Below, piece after piece: positions 1 through 10,025 of a stretch of 27,060 nucleotides of DNA (position 1 is its first letter; each line of letters opens with the position of its first letter). Under the pieces are notes generated by a model. It was not told the origin of the DNA and did no database searches. It saw nothing but the letters and a program-made list of their open reading frames with translations. The translations under genes and the position numbers were made by a program. The stretch comes from Chara braunii (Eukaryota > Streptophyta > Charophyceae > Charales > Characeae): the NCBI GenBank assembly GCA_003427395.1, contig BFEA01000185.1:2210833-2237892 (forward strand), read 5' to 3'.

Positions 1-57
<57 letters not shown>

Positions 58-236
58 CTGGCAGAGAGCGGGAGAGAGAGTGTGCAGACAGTGAGAAAGA
101 GAGAGTGCGCTGCTTTCAGTTAGAGGGAGAGCGCTACTGTCAGAGAGAGAGAGAGAGAGAGTGTTGTTCTCGGTGAGAGGGAGTGAGTGCTGCTGTCACT
201 GAGAGTGAGTGAGTGTTGTTGTTAGTGAGAGGGAGT
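1..236. repeat. GA microsatellite and GA-rich flank
   Basis: Positions 1-55 are an uninterrupted GA dinucleotide run. To about 236 it decays into interrupted GA and GTGAG repeats. No gene is visible. Open frames in this stretch are only low-complexity translations of the repeat. Confidence 0.95.
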
Positions 237-785
237 GAGTGTTGTTGTTGGACTTTTCCTTGGATTATATTCATTAAAGTCTCACAGTTCAGTTTCAAGG
301 TTCTCTTGGTATGAATTGACCACAACTGGGTTCCATAAACATCAGTGTGAAAGATCACTCCGAAGAAAGGAAGGAGAAGGGTGGGGAACTAGAGGTAATT
401 TGAGCGGCGATACCCCCATTAAATCTGCTGATTGTTTAAATACTTGTTTTTCGATTCGGTCCCTTTACTCCTATGGTGAGGGAGGGTAAGCGTGAGACAG
501 CACCTACAAGGGGAAGAGAGACAGACAGGCAGACAACACTCCTAATTGGCCCCTGANAAACAGCTACCTGGTCGGTGCATGAGAAATAAGATAGCTTCCA
601 CACGCCCCCCCCCCGACATGATGTTGGTCTAATGGTCGTATCATTTGAAGCAGAGCACCATTCCTANATCNGATTTCCCNCGCTTACGGGGGCCTTGAAA
701 ATGGGCGATTTGACCGTTCGGATTTTTGAGANAACAAGATTTGGACATAACGGCGTGAGTCCCGAAACTGGGGATCTCTCTGAAA
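237..785. other. No gene recognised; low-quality sequence
   Basis: I see no coding pattern, RNA gene or repeat family here. The stretch has ambiguous bases at 557, 667, 671, 680 and 732 and a C run near 607-613, so reading frames through it are unreliable. It leads into the kinase remnant that starts near 786. Confidence 0.5.
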
Positions 786-1122
786 GCAAGATCGATTTAC
801 TGAGACGCCTGCCCCATCGGTGCCCTGCGAAACTGATTGGCTGGTGCGTTGAAGCGGAGGGGGTTTTGGCACCCTAAGTAGCATGCTCTACAACAAGAAA
901 CTTGGAGACGCTGAAGGGAAAGTGCAAGAATTGACATGGAAAATGAGGTTGCAGATAATCCTGAATGTAGCAAGGGGCCTCGACTATCTTCATCATGGGG
1001 CAGTTCTTCCTGTCGTCCACACAGACATAAAGGGTGCAAGNGCTACCGACTTTGGGATGCAGGCAACAAGAGTGTTTCCTGTGAGGTTTGTAACTGAGGA
1101 GGACATGGTGTGGGGAGAATAA
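786..1122 (+). pseudogene. Receptor-like protein kinase remnant
   Basis: Two frames together resemble the middle of a plant receptor-like Ser/Thr kinase. The first (about 786-873) gives the N-lobe pattern ending KLIGWCVEAEGVLAP, where active kinases continue into the hinge. After a TAA and a frame change, the second (883-1122) gives LTWKMRLQIILNVARGLDYL, then VVHTDIKGA. This is the helix E and catalytic-loop region, where families normally have HRDIK. Here Arg is replaced by Thr. The roughly 12 residues that should lie between the DIK motif and DFG, including the catalytic-loop Asn, are missing, and the DFG appears straight after an ambiguous base at 1041. What follows DFG is not kinase-like. 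The fragment has no complete lobe and cannot encode an active kinase. The nearest type is the plant RLK/Pelle family; the subfamily cannot be told. Confidence 0.7.
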
Positions 1123-1371
1123 CAAAAGGGGCCGTGGGGGGGAGACTCTTGAGAGGGCCCTTACGGGAGACAAGAAAGCTTGCAAGAGAGAGAAGGAGGT
1201 CTTCCTCAGCTGGAGGAAGTGCGCTTACCAGCCAACAGGCAGCAATGACTTTGACCATCAGCCAAATTAGTAGCCTGCAGACAACCAATAGACTAAGTTA
1301 CCCATGCTGCCAATCAGAACATGTATAACACGCTGGGCGGTGAATTGGCTCAAACCAGAGTTCGACACCGC

Positions 1372-1687
1372 AGGTCGAATACATTCGTTCTCTTTTACTT
1401 TATTATTTACTTTATTAATATTTTTGTTTCCTTATTATTATTATTATTGGTAATTTTTTTATTTTTTTTGATGTTTTTCTCTTTCTTTTCTGTTTTGCGA
1501 GAGGGAAAGAGCTTCAGACCCAACTCATGAGTGGAACCATGACAGGCAAGAAGGAGATAAAAAAAAAGAAAATCCTACCACCCTGCTGGTCGCTGAGGAC
1601 CTCTGAAGTGGGCGCGGTGAGTGACAGGCGCCGTTGCCCTTGGCTTCAGCGAACAGTAGGCGGCCCCTCCCCGGGTTTCCTCACAAC
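1372..1687 (+). repeat. Direct duplication, copy 1
   Basis: This 316-base segment is repeated almost identically at 1865-2181. It starts AGGTCGAATACATTCG, passes through a T-rich block with a TTA microsatellite, and ends GTTTCCTCACAAC. Differences from copy 2 are a few substitutions and homopolymer length changes. No coding function is visible. Confidence 0.95.
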
Positions 1688-1864
1688 AGTGGCGCCGTTG
1701 CCGGGGAGGGGAGTAGCACCCCCAAGGCCGCGGCCTTCCCCAAGCAACGGGGGTGCGCGGGCTGATTAGTGCAAACACTAATTAGTCTGTTTTCTTGATT
1801 AGCTTTAATTTTTTATATTTTTGAAATAGTTTTTTTGAAATATCTCCCGATCCGCGCGTTTTTN

Positions 1865-2181
1865 AGGTCGAATACATTCGTTCTCTTTTACTTTATTATT
1901 TACTTTATTAATATTTTTGTTTCCTTATTATTATTATTATTGGTTTTTTTTTTTTTTTTTTTGATGTTTTTCTCTTTCTTTTCTGTTTTGCGAGAGGGAA
2001 AGAGCTTCAGACCCAACTCATGAGTGGGGCCATGACAGGCAAGAAGGAGATAAAAAAAAAAGAAAATCCTACCACCCTGCTGGTCGCTGAGGACCTCTGA
2101 AGCGGGCGCGGTGAGTGACAGGCGCCGTTGCCCTTGGCTTCAGCGAACAGTAGGCGGCCCCTCCCCGAGTTTCCTCACAAC
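1865..2181 (+). repeat. Direct duplication, copy 2
   Basis: This is the second copy of the 1372-1687 segment, shifted by 493 bases. Its left edge begins immediately after the single N at 1864, so the duplication may be an assembly join rather than a real tandem copy. The 177 bases between the copies (1688-1864) hold GC-rich then AT-rich sequence with no gene. Confidence 0.95.
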
Positions 2182-2220
2182 GTGGTTCATTTCTCTTAAA
2201 GCCAAAGCAGGAAGAGGCTG

Positions 2221-2470
2221 AGCCACCCAAACTTATGGGACATGCTCAGACCTCGTCGTTCCGAACCAAAGGAAACATAAGAAACCCAAAATAAACAAGG
2301 CAACCAAGCCACCCAAACTTATGAGAGAATGCCTGGTTCCTAAAAGGTCAACCACAGTTAGCCCTTGTAAGTCAGAGCAATCGGACCACCCAAACTTATG
2401 GGAACCTGTCTGGTCCTCTAGGCAGTCCAAAATAAACATAGCACTGGGCCCTCCAAACCTCTGGAGACTC
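2221..2470. repeat. Degenerate tandem repeats with CCACCCAAACTTATG motif
   Basis: The motif CCACCCAAACTTATG occurs near 2223, 2309 and 2386, with a weaker version near 2450. A second shared word, CCAAAATAAACA, occurs near 2286 and 2427. The pattern fits an old two-part unit of about 140-160 bases repeated twice. A minus-strand frame across it (2233-2658) translates as repeats of about 25 residues, but I see no known protein in it. Confidence 0.7.
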
Positions 2471-3190
2471 TCCCAGCCTTTGGTTGGCCCAGTCAGACTT
2501 AAGCAAAACAACATTTTTCCCTTCCTTCCCCCAAATGCAATCCCACAATTTTCTTTTACGCAATCAACAAAAAAAGAAACTCGGATTACACATGCATTCT
2601 TGTACTTAGTCTGATTCATATCCTGAAAGTCAAACCCAAAGTCTAAAAATATTTGCATGAAAAATACTCAGTCAACCTATAAAAAGTAATACAGATAGGG
2701 GTTATAACTGGGTTTATAAAGAGAATCAGGAAGTTATCGTCCAGTTCCCTGCCTCCAGAACTCCTCCAGAGTTCCGGCAGAGTTCCCCCAATCGGTGGGG
2801 CGAACCTCCCACAGAGGCCTTGGCACGGATTACGGGTTGCAATTCTGCCTGCCACCTTCCTCTCAAAACCAATTGGCGATACTTAGAATAGAAGAGCAAA
2901 AGGAGAAACATTAAGTCTCTCAGATCCAGGAAAGGTGCGCTCGGACTCGCATGAGAGGGCCTTCTTGCCTCGATGCGCCTTGGAGCCCCGCAATGATGGC
3001 CAAAGACTACAGCAACTTGGTCAAAATGACGTCAAACCGCCAGCTGTTGACTCTCTGGTGACCTTCCCAATTGCAGCAACACCTCTTGTGGAGCCTGATC
3101 ACCACTCCAAGCCACTGCACCTCCACATTTGACCGATCAACACTCACGCAGCTTAAACAGACTGTGTTTGAATAAAGCACATCCTCGTGC
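2471..3190. other. No gene recognised
   Basis: Short open frames only, on both strands, with no family resemblance, no RNA gene and no repeat I can define. Confidence 0.5.
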
Positions 3191-5800
3191 CTTATTCGGA
3201 ACCTGAATTAGAAACACAACAATAGCCAGCCAGCGGCGTGTATAGGAAGCGCGCGCTCCATCCTGGGTACCGGCGTACCGCGAGAATGCGGCGACACCTC
3301 ACAGCACTGAACCCAAACACCACCGTTGGCACACTTATTAATACACAGCGCTAGCCATAGGGCAAGCCCAGCAGCGACGCACTGCATAAGCACAACAAAC
3401 TGTGCTTCGAGATCCAAGACATTGACAACTCACGAGTAGATAGGCACGCACTCAGAGCCTCTCTCCAGCAGTTGTAGTTTGCAGGGTGGCACACCCGCAG
3501 ACTCCTCCACTGCCCCGATTGAAGAAAAAAACAACGCACCGACTTAGCAGGTAAGCCTCCCCCTTCTTTACCAGCTCTCTCGTCCTTGCTCAACACTTAC
3601 TGTGGCTTCGGAGTCCAGCAGTGCAGTTGCAGTCCTGAATGTGAGCAGCCTGATGGCACCGGTCGACCAGGTAAGTATCCGACCAGCGGCTCGCCTCACG
3701 CAGCTGCAACCGATAGGAGGAGCGGTTCATCGGCCCACAGGCAAGCCTCCAACCCCGTTGTTGCCCTCTCTCTGATGCTCCCGCCAATAGCACAGACAAA
3801 AACCGAACGAACCCCTTCTCTAGTAAGCGCTGGCCAATATGGACGCCTTCAACCTTGCAACTCTCCTCGTGCTCCTTCTATCGATAGAGTACCCAGTGCA
3901 CAGGCTCACCGTTCCTCTTCTTCCATCGAGAGAACGAGCAGTGCCCCAACGGGCAGGTACGTCCCCACTCTTGCGGTTATCCTTCCCTTATTCATGTCGT
4001 TAGTATGAGCACAATCGAATAAATCTTCTACTGAAATGTGGGAATGTCCACTGCTTTCTAGCCTTGCAAGCCAACTCGAGCACGTCCGCCCACAGGTAAG
4101 TCTCTGAATCCCCAGCTGGCCTTACGTTACTACCATCGATAGACTTGAGCAAAGTCGAATGAATCTACCGCCACAACGTGGAAAGATACATCGCTGTATT
4201 CATGCCTTCCTCCTCCCGGCACAGTCCCTTATTAACATAAGCCAAAAACTAACCATTAAACTCCCAATCTAACACCGCCATCCAAGTCGCGACACTCTAA
4301 GACCCCCTTTTGGTCTCCTCCCTCGCTAGATTCCATCGAGAATCGAGTGGAGTACCCATTTCCCGCTTTTTTGATACTCCGTTCTCTATACCTCAATGCG
4401 CATCTTCTTCTCACTAACTCTGATTCCACTAATTTTCTACCCGAACTGACTGTAGATTCGAATTCGCCTATCATTAAAACCTCTACTTCCGTTCGCCCCC
4501 CCCCCAATCGTTTCAACAGGGAATCGAGTAGTACTCTCGATTTTCCACTCGTTCCTCCTCCACTCCTGCCATAGCTTCACGCACATCCTTTCTGTACTAA
4601 CTCTTTTCCTACTCAACTAACGTTAAAACTAACAACAACAATGCACTCGCCCAGGGCAAAAACCCCAGGATCGCCTCCTTCCTTACCCAAAACCGCTCAC
4701 AAACAAGTGAGTTCCACGTCTTCCACTGCGCCATGCCCAACTCTTCCACCGCTCACTGCGTCCTCTTTTTCCGAGTGCACCTGGCCCGAACCCCGTCGAG
4801 GTTCTCCCATTTTTTCTCTGCCTTTTCTTTCCCTGTCTCCTTCTTCACCCGTGCTGCTCTGCGCTATCCCGTTACGCCCGTTCCTTTTCAGCCAGCGCAG
4901 CTCCTAGTAATCGTTGTGGCCCTGTCGGACTGTCCGACAGCCCCAACCACTCCACTAAAAGAAGTTGGAGCAAGCTACTAGGCGGTTCGATTAGTCTTTC
5001 GCCCCTATACCCAAGTCCGATGAACCTCGTGCACGTCGTTACCCGCTGCGAGCCTCCTCCGATAGCGCCCCTGGTCCGACAGGTAAATCTTTAGTGCAGT
5101 GTCATGCAGGAGGGCGCGGGCCCGCTGCAGACCTTGGTGATAGTAGCAAATATTCGAATGAGCTCTTTGAAGACCGAAGTGGAGGGGGTCCTGTGTGGAG
5201 CAGCGCCTGCGCACAGTCAATGCCGTTGCTGCCTCCGCCTTGGTCCCCAAAGCGCAACTCTCCCATCTTCAACGTTTGGGTCCCAAGGGGCATGCTCACA
5301 CTCAAATCTCTCGCAGCAATCGGCGGTGGGCGGACTGTGCACCCATGACCGGTCCCCGCCACCTAGGTTTCTCCCCTCGTTGGCTCAGATGCCCGCCGAG
5401 TTCCTCGGTCCACGTTCCAAGACGGGCGAGATAAAGGAATTTATGCCTGCATCTAGGACACGCCAGAACCCAAGCGGATACCCTTGTAAGAGTATTTGGT
5501 ACGACACCGGTTCTGGCCCCGTCCGCCGTGCTTGAAGTGTCGGCAGCCCGGCGAGCATCGACAAGCGAGGCTCACACAACGAACCCACCCGGGGACCGAG
5601 CGACGAGCACCCAGCTCATCTTCGTCGGGCTCCGAAGCTTGCGACGGTCGGCAGCGGTATGAGCATTCCCACAGAGACACCCGTAGTACCCCAGCCCGGC
5701 CCAGGCCGCACGATCGGCCATCGCCCCAACCCTGAGCCCAAAAGAGACACTTGCACTTCTACCCCTGAAACTTGACACAGGAGATTCCAGTTCCGACCTG
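3191..5800. other. Non-coding or old retroelement DNA
   Basis: Short frames rich in Pro, Ser and Arg occur, for example 3586-4008 and 4641-4907, but none looks like a known protein. Weakly repeated words are present: TGAGCACAATCGAATAAATC near 4006 has a diverged copy near 4145, and variants of ATCGATAGA recur between 3880 and 4345. Five exact or near consensus 5' splice sites (CAG/GTAAG type) occur at 3551, 3671, 3957, 4096 and 5083. A perfect 9-bp inverted repeat with a 1-base centre lies at 4922-4940. Possible readings are the 5' part of a decayed retroelement or the leader of a multi-exon transcript. Neither is established. Confidence 0.4.
5496..5735 (+). pseudogene. Possible zinc-knuckle (gag-like) remnant
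   Basis: This 79-codon frame contains CLKCRQPGEH starting at 5529, a C-x2-C-x5-H pattern close to the retroelement zinc knuckle C-x2-C-x4-H-x4-C, but with one extra residue and no final Cys. The rest is Arg-, Ser- and Pro-rich. It could be the end of a decayed gag or LINE ORF1 in the plus direction, consistent with the low-complexity frames upstream. The match is short and may be chance. Confidence 0.2.
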
Positions 5801-5911
5801 GAACTCCGCCCCCACTTTCCTAAAATCCTTGGCACACCCCTTTTCGCACTTACAGGCCCACTAACACTCCGAAACAGGAAGTCGCGCTGGGCGTGAGGTT
5901 AGGGCATCACA
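5801..5911 (+). repeat. LTR terminal fragment, inverted orientation
   Basis: The reverse complement of this 111-base piece matches the terminus of the long LTR at 6112-6222 at roughly 85 percent by eye. It ends at 5911 with the same terminal element (TGTGATGCCC on the other strand, against TGTGACGCCC at 6112). It therefore forms an inverted repeat with the start of the next LTR copy, around a 200-base centre. Confidence 0.8.
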
Positions 5912-5928
5912 ACATTAAGAGACTGCAT

Positions 5929-5940
5929 TGGTATCAGCAT
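5929..5940 (+). promoter_or_regulatory. Primer-binding-site-like sequence
   Basis: TGGTATCAGCAT follows the inverted LTR terminus by 17 bases. Its first nine bases match the TGGTATCAG start of plant primer-binding sites complementary to initiator tRNA-Met. This suggests that the 5801-5911 scrap is the 3' end of a 5' LTR belonging to a separate, plus-oriented copy. The centre 5912-6111 holds no gene. Confidence 0.4.
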
Positions 5941-6111
5941 CTACGATCAGGCGTTGGAGTTGTAGTGAGACTCACCTTCGATGCACAAGCGCCTCACTGG
6001 GTCTTGTTACAAGCAAAGGACCGATCGCTGCAGGCGGCGAGTTTTCACATTATGGCCCCTCAGGAGTGGGTCCGCCAGTTGCTGCGCTCATTGCGTATGC
6101 AAACCTGTCAC

Positions 6112-7884
6112 TGTGACGCCCAACCTCACGCCTAGCGCGACTTCCTGATCGGAGTGGGGTACGGGCCTGGAAGTGCCAAAAGGGGTGTGCCAAGGATTTT
6201 TGGGAAAGTGGAGGAGTCTTAAGGGTATGAATACAATTAGGCGAATAAGGGGCGCGTGCAAGGTCTGATGGGGTTTTGGCACTGTGGGCGACGGTTTACG
6301 GGGAAATCCCTCCGCGGTGGAGGTGGTCCCGAAAAGTTAGGCCGTCGGGGGTCGCCACGTGGCGCAGGTCGCCGGGTACCTGGGTTGGGCCTTCGGAATT
6401 CCGTAGTTCTCTGTTCGTCGCTACGTCGGCAGTTTACGCAAAACGTATTGGGCCAATAGGGGGCTATGGCCAGCTATGGAACGACGCTAAGTTGATGATA
6501 CGGGAGAAGAAGGCGGAAACAAGGGAAACTGGTGGTGATGACAACAAATCTAGTGTGGGTGAAGTAGTAGGTGTGGTCGTGGGAAGGGAAATCAGAGCAC
6601 CGAGGGTCGCTAGAGGTGGCGCAGTGGAACTCCCGCGGACATAGTCGATTCTCCGTCTGACAAGGGTATCGTGTTCTTATGAGCTCGTTTATCAAAGGGG
6701 TGAAATAGTCCGGATCGTAGGATGAATCTGAGATCCAAGATCTTGTCATCGTACCATCGTCGATGCGATTGCTCGGGTCGAGATATCGTTACCGCGCACG
6801 AGCACGTGCGGTGTGCTCGTACGGGATGACGGTTCCGGCGCGAGTCTTTTTGGGTGAGCGAATCGACGCACAGGAACGCGTGTAAGGGCTCGACTAAGAT
6901 CGCTTCTACACGTGTTCTCGCGCGGCATTCGCGGGACCAGACTTCGGATCGTCTAATAGCTTCGGAAGTTTCGATTATGCAAGATGCAACCCTATCACAA
7001 CCCCCACCGTGAGATAAGCAAAAACGAGAACAAATCGCTATCGGGGCCAGATTCCTATCCCCTGTACAACTGCCTCAGGTGTGGGCAAAGATTCGACACA
7101 AACAAAAAGCAAGGACAGGGATTCTCGGCAAAAAGATAGACAAGCACGCATAACCTCCACACATCCATACATTCGATAATCACACACATGATGCGAGCAA
7201 AGACAAGTGTGAGCAAAAACCCAAGCCCAGATTTCAGAAAGCCGAAACGGAAATAAGAACAGGCAAAACCGCGCGGAGCCGCAATCAAAATGTATGTACA
7301 CAGATGAAGAGGGGGAAGATACAAAGAAACAGCAAATCCGCGTCCATCGACCTCAACTCTCTCCTTCTCTATCTTTCTCCTCCGATGCGGACAGTCCGTC
7401 GTCACGCACCAACCCACGAAGTTGTCACCTTGCTTAGTCCTCCCGCACCCGTTGGATTCGGCCGTGCCCACAGTCCGTCGTGGCCAACGTCAATCCCGCG
7501 CGTTCGGCACCAGCCCGTCGGGTCACCCAACTCCTACTCTACTCACCTCTTACTTCGCTCGTGTGCCGACCCTTCCTGATCGCGCAACCCTGAGCTTCCA
7601 ACAACGGGTTAAGAGAGTTGACTAATCGCGCAACCGAAATTTATAGCGTGCATGCATGCGCGAAGATCACGGAATTGCCAAGACTTAGAGTAAAGATTAT
7701 AGAGGGAGCGTCTGCGTTCTGCATGATCGGGCCGCGACGTGGGGGATGTAACCCTTCTCCACGCATCGATCCGAGCATGCAAGCCGCGACCTACGAAAAT
7801 TTCAGCAAAAGAAAGAGAGGGAGGGCGGGAGAGACGAAGTGCAAGAAGAAAGATACAGTTACAATGGCGCCCGCCCAAAATTAC
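6112..7884 (-). mobile_element. Truncated LTR copy (left)
   Basis: This 1773-base stretch is collinear with 20915-22682 of the complete LTR, in the same orientation, at roughly 95 percent by eye. It begins with the LTR terminus TGTGACGCCC at 6112. It stops at 7884 inside the LTR, just before the single N at 7885, so about 570 bases of the LTR's other end are missing. It keeps the minus-strand TATA-like box at 7639-7645. Open frames in it are not conserved proteins. Confidence 0.9.
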
Positions 7885-7885
7885 N

Positions 7886-8930
7886 GACAGCCTCGAGGAA
7901 GAGGGACTATACTTAAGAAATACTTTGCCTTTTGTATTCTTCGAGATTTTTTCATTTTGTATAATTAATTTAAAAAAAATATTTAAAATAGGGAAGAAAG
8001 ATAATTAAATTTTGTTTTATTTTTAAAAATTCAGATGACCTTTGTTTCGGGATGTTGAGCTAGGGGCGGAAGCTCCGAACCTCGTCCCTACGGGGGGATG
8101 CGAAGTGCTGCCAAAATTTCTCGAAAATTTACTAAGTTTTATTAATTTTAATTTAATTGAAAGAAATACTTGAAAATCTAAAATTCATTTGGGGTATTCT
8201 TTCCTTTTTATTATACTTTGCGGCAAACATTTTTGAGGCCTTCGGCCGCACCCCATCCCCACGGGGGGAGACGAAGTGCTGCCGAAAGTTTTCGGGAAAT
8301 TGTTAAATTTTATCCAATTAAATCTTAAATAATTAAAGAAAATACTCTAATAATTATATTTCCCTTTTGTTATTTTATACCTTTTGCTGAACTTCTGCGG
8401 CGGCTACTTTTGAGGTCTTCGGCCAAACCATACCCCAACAGGGAGGGGAGCGAAAGCATTGCCGGGACTTCACGAGAATTCCTAAACAAAATTACTAATT
8501 TCTTTTTATATATATATATATATATTGAAAGCGATTAGAAAAATTAATTAAAAATATACGAGAAATTTAATTTTTCAGCGGGCTTCCTCTTTTTGATTTT
8601 AGTTCTAGGAAGGAAGTGTTTGCCTAGGGACAATAGTCCCGAACCCGATCCCAACGGGGGGAGGCGAAACGCTGCCGAAATTTTTTTATAAAATCTCAAA
8701 AAAAAAATATTTCTACCCTTAGAAAGCATCAAACTCGGTGGGCTTATAAATGTGTTTATCCACGATGTATGAAAAATAAGAGAGGGATTTTATCTTAGCT
8801 AGATACATTTTTCNTTAATTTTTAATTGAAAAATACAAAGAATTGCCTAAAGAAGGAGCGAAAGGGGCATTGCCGTAGGTAGGACAACGTAACTAGTCCC
8901 CGAAGGAGTGAAGCAAGTGACAGGCCGTCA
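7886..8930. repeat. AT-rich DNA with periodic GC-rich clusters
   Basis: AT-rich spacers separate GC-rich blocks centred near 8061-8125, 8231-8300, 8408-8480, 8625-8685 and 8850-8926, spaced about 170-220 bases apart. Blocks share a core like CCCACGGGGGGA followed by GCGAAGTGCTGCCGAAA. Several contain short palindromes such as GGCCTTCGGCC. A TA microsatellite lies near 8506-8525. The style recalls organelle intergenic DNA of algae or fungi, but no organelle gene is present to confirm that. No gene is seen in the block. Confidence 0.7.
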
Positions 8931-8935
8931 GTTGG

Positions 8936-9952
8936 ATGTGGCCGCAGGTGCAAGAAGAGGTCTATGGGGCCACGATTGATTGGGACTTGGAGACCCCTGA
9001 ACTCATTGAAGGAGATCTAATCGAGCTCACGATCCCTGGACGCGGAAGTCGACACTTTGACGGTCAGTTTGCGTGGAGGTCCATAATCTTGTCGGAGGAC
9101 GCATGGCTTTGGACGTACAGGGAGCACCGGCCGGCGCAAGGAGTAGGTGAAGTGAGAGCCTACTTGTGTTTAGGACCGGATGCGATCAGGGAGACTGTAG
9201 TGGGTCTCTTGACGACAGGGACTAGTGGCACGGTTAGCAGCGCGCTACGCTACCTAGAGGAAGAGATAGCTGCCTTCCGAGCGGAGGACTCGAGCGACCC
9301 GTTGACCCTATTTCACGGGTGTCCTCCTCTTGATATCTCGGGCGAGCTGGTGGTAGCACGGGACGGGTTTTTCCCATACAGCGTTAGAAGCCTGAGAGCG
9401 ATAGTTCCGACATTCGTGGCGGAGAGCGTCTTTGGAGGAATTGGTGGAGTAGTGGAGACATACCTGGCCTATCAGGATCTCAAGATCCTTGCGAGGAGCA
9501 CTACAGACCTAAGCTACATCTATTATTCACTTGCTACCGGAGGACCTCGTTGGGGAGACGAGAGAGTTCATCTTATAGAGCTGATCCGCTCGATAGACGA
9601 CGAGTGGCCCCAGTCTCCGTGCGTTTAGGATTGGCTAGACCGTGAGCTCCGAGCAGAACCCGAGTACGTGACCTGCATCGGGCGGCTTTTCTCAGACGAC
9701 TGGGAGAGCTGGTGGGGTGAGAACACCGAGCGACCTCTGATATACGGCCACCAGTTGNCCCAATACTACCAAGGTATAGGACAGGCCCCATACCGCGTCG
9801 GGGACGAGTTTGACGACGAAGGATCGGAGCGAGAGGACGACGAGGACGTCTGGGGGCCGGACTGGGTTGACCCGGAAAACGAGATTGACGAGGAGGAGAT
9901 TGACGTTACAGATGCTCATTTCCCCAGGATAGGAGTAACAGTCCTGGCGTAG
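8936..9952 (+). pseudogene. Unknown protein A/B, split by one in-frame TAG
   Basis: I do not recognise this protein. The frame starts at ATG 8936 (an in-frame TGA lies at 8918) and runs 230 codons to a TAG at 9626-9628. It then continues open in the same frame for another 107 codons to a TAG at 9950. Visible marks in order: RH at 39-40, LWT at 58-60, FP at 146, VPTF at 157-160, WGD at 206-208, DDEWP at 221-225, then after the TAG a CI pair at 247-248 and HQL...QYYQ, followed by an Asp/Glu-rich tail. From about FP onward the same order of marks appears in ORF3 of the retrotransposon on the other strand (13165-14334), and in part in the next frame here (10335-10914). There is no signal peptide or membrane segment. 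One ambiguous base lies near 9758. It is probably a decayed copy of a retroelement accessory gene, or the related free-standing gene. Confidence 0.6.
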
Positions 9953-10025
9953 GCAACAGAGGAGCACATTAGGACGGCGGTAGAGAGAGAGCGTTAGCTA
10001 CTGATATCCGAGAGTAGTGGAGAGT

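Noticed and set aside
2233-2658. 141-codon minus-strand frame with hydrophobic repeats
   Set aside because: It overlies short DNA tandem repeats and the protein repeats follow from these. No homology visible.
3586-4008. 140-codon plus-strand frame
   Set aside because: Low-complexity Ser/Pro/Arg translation, with splice-site-like and repeated words inside; no family resemblance.
7886-8930. CRISPR array
   Set aside because: Repeats are long, degenerate and irregularly spaced with AT-rich spacers of varying length; no short identical repeats.
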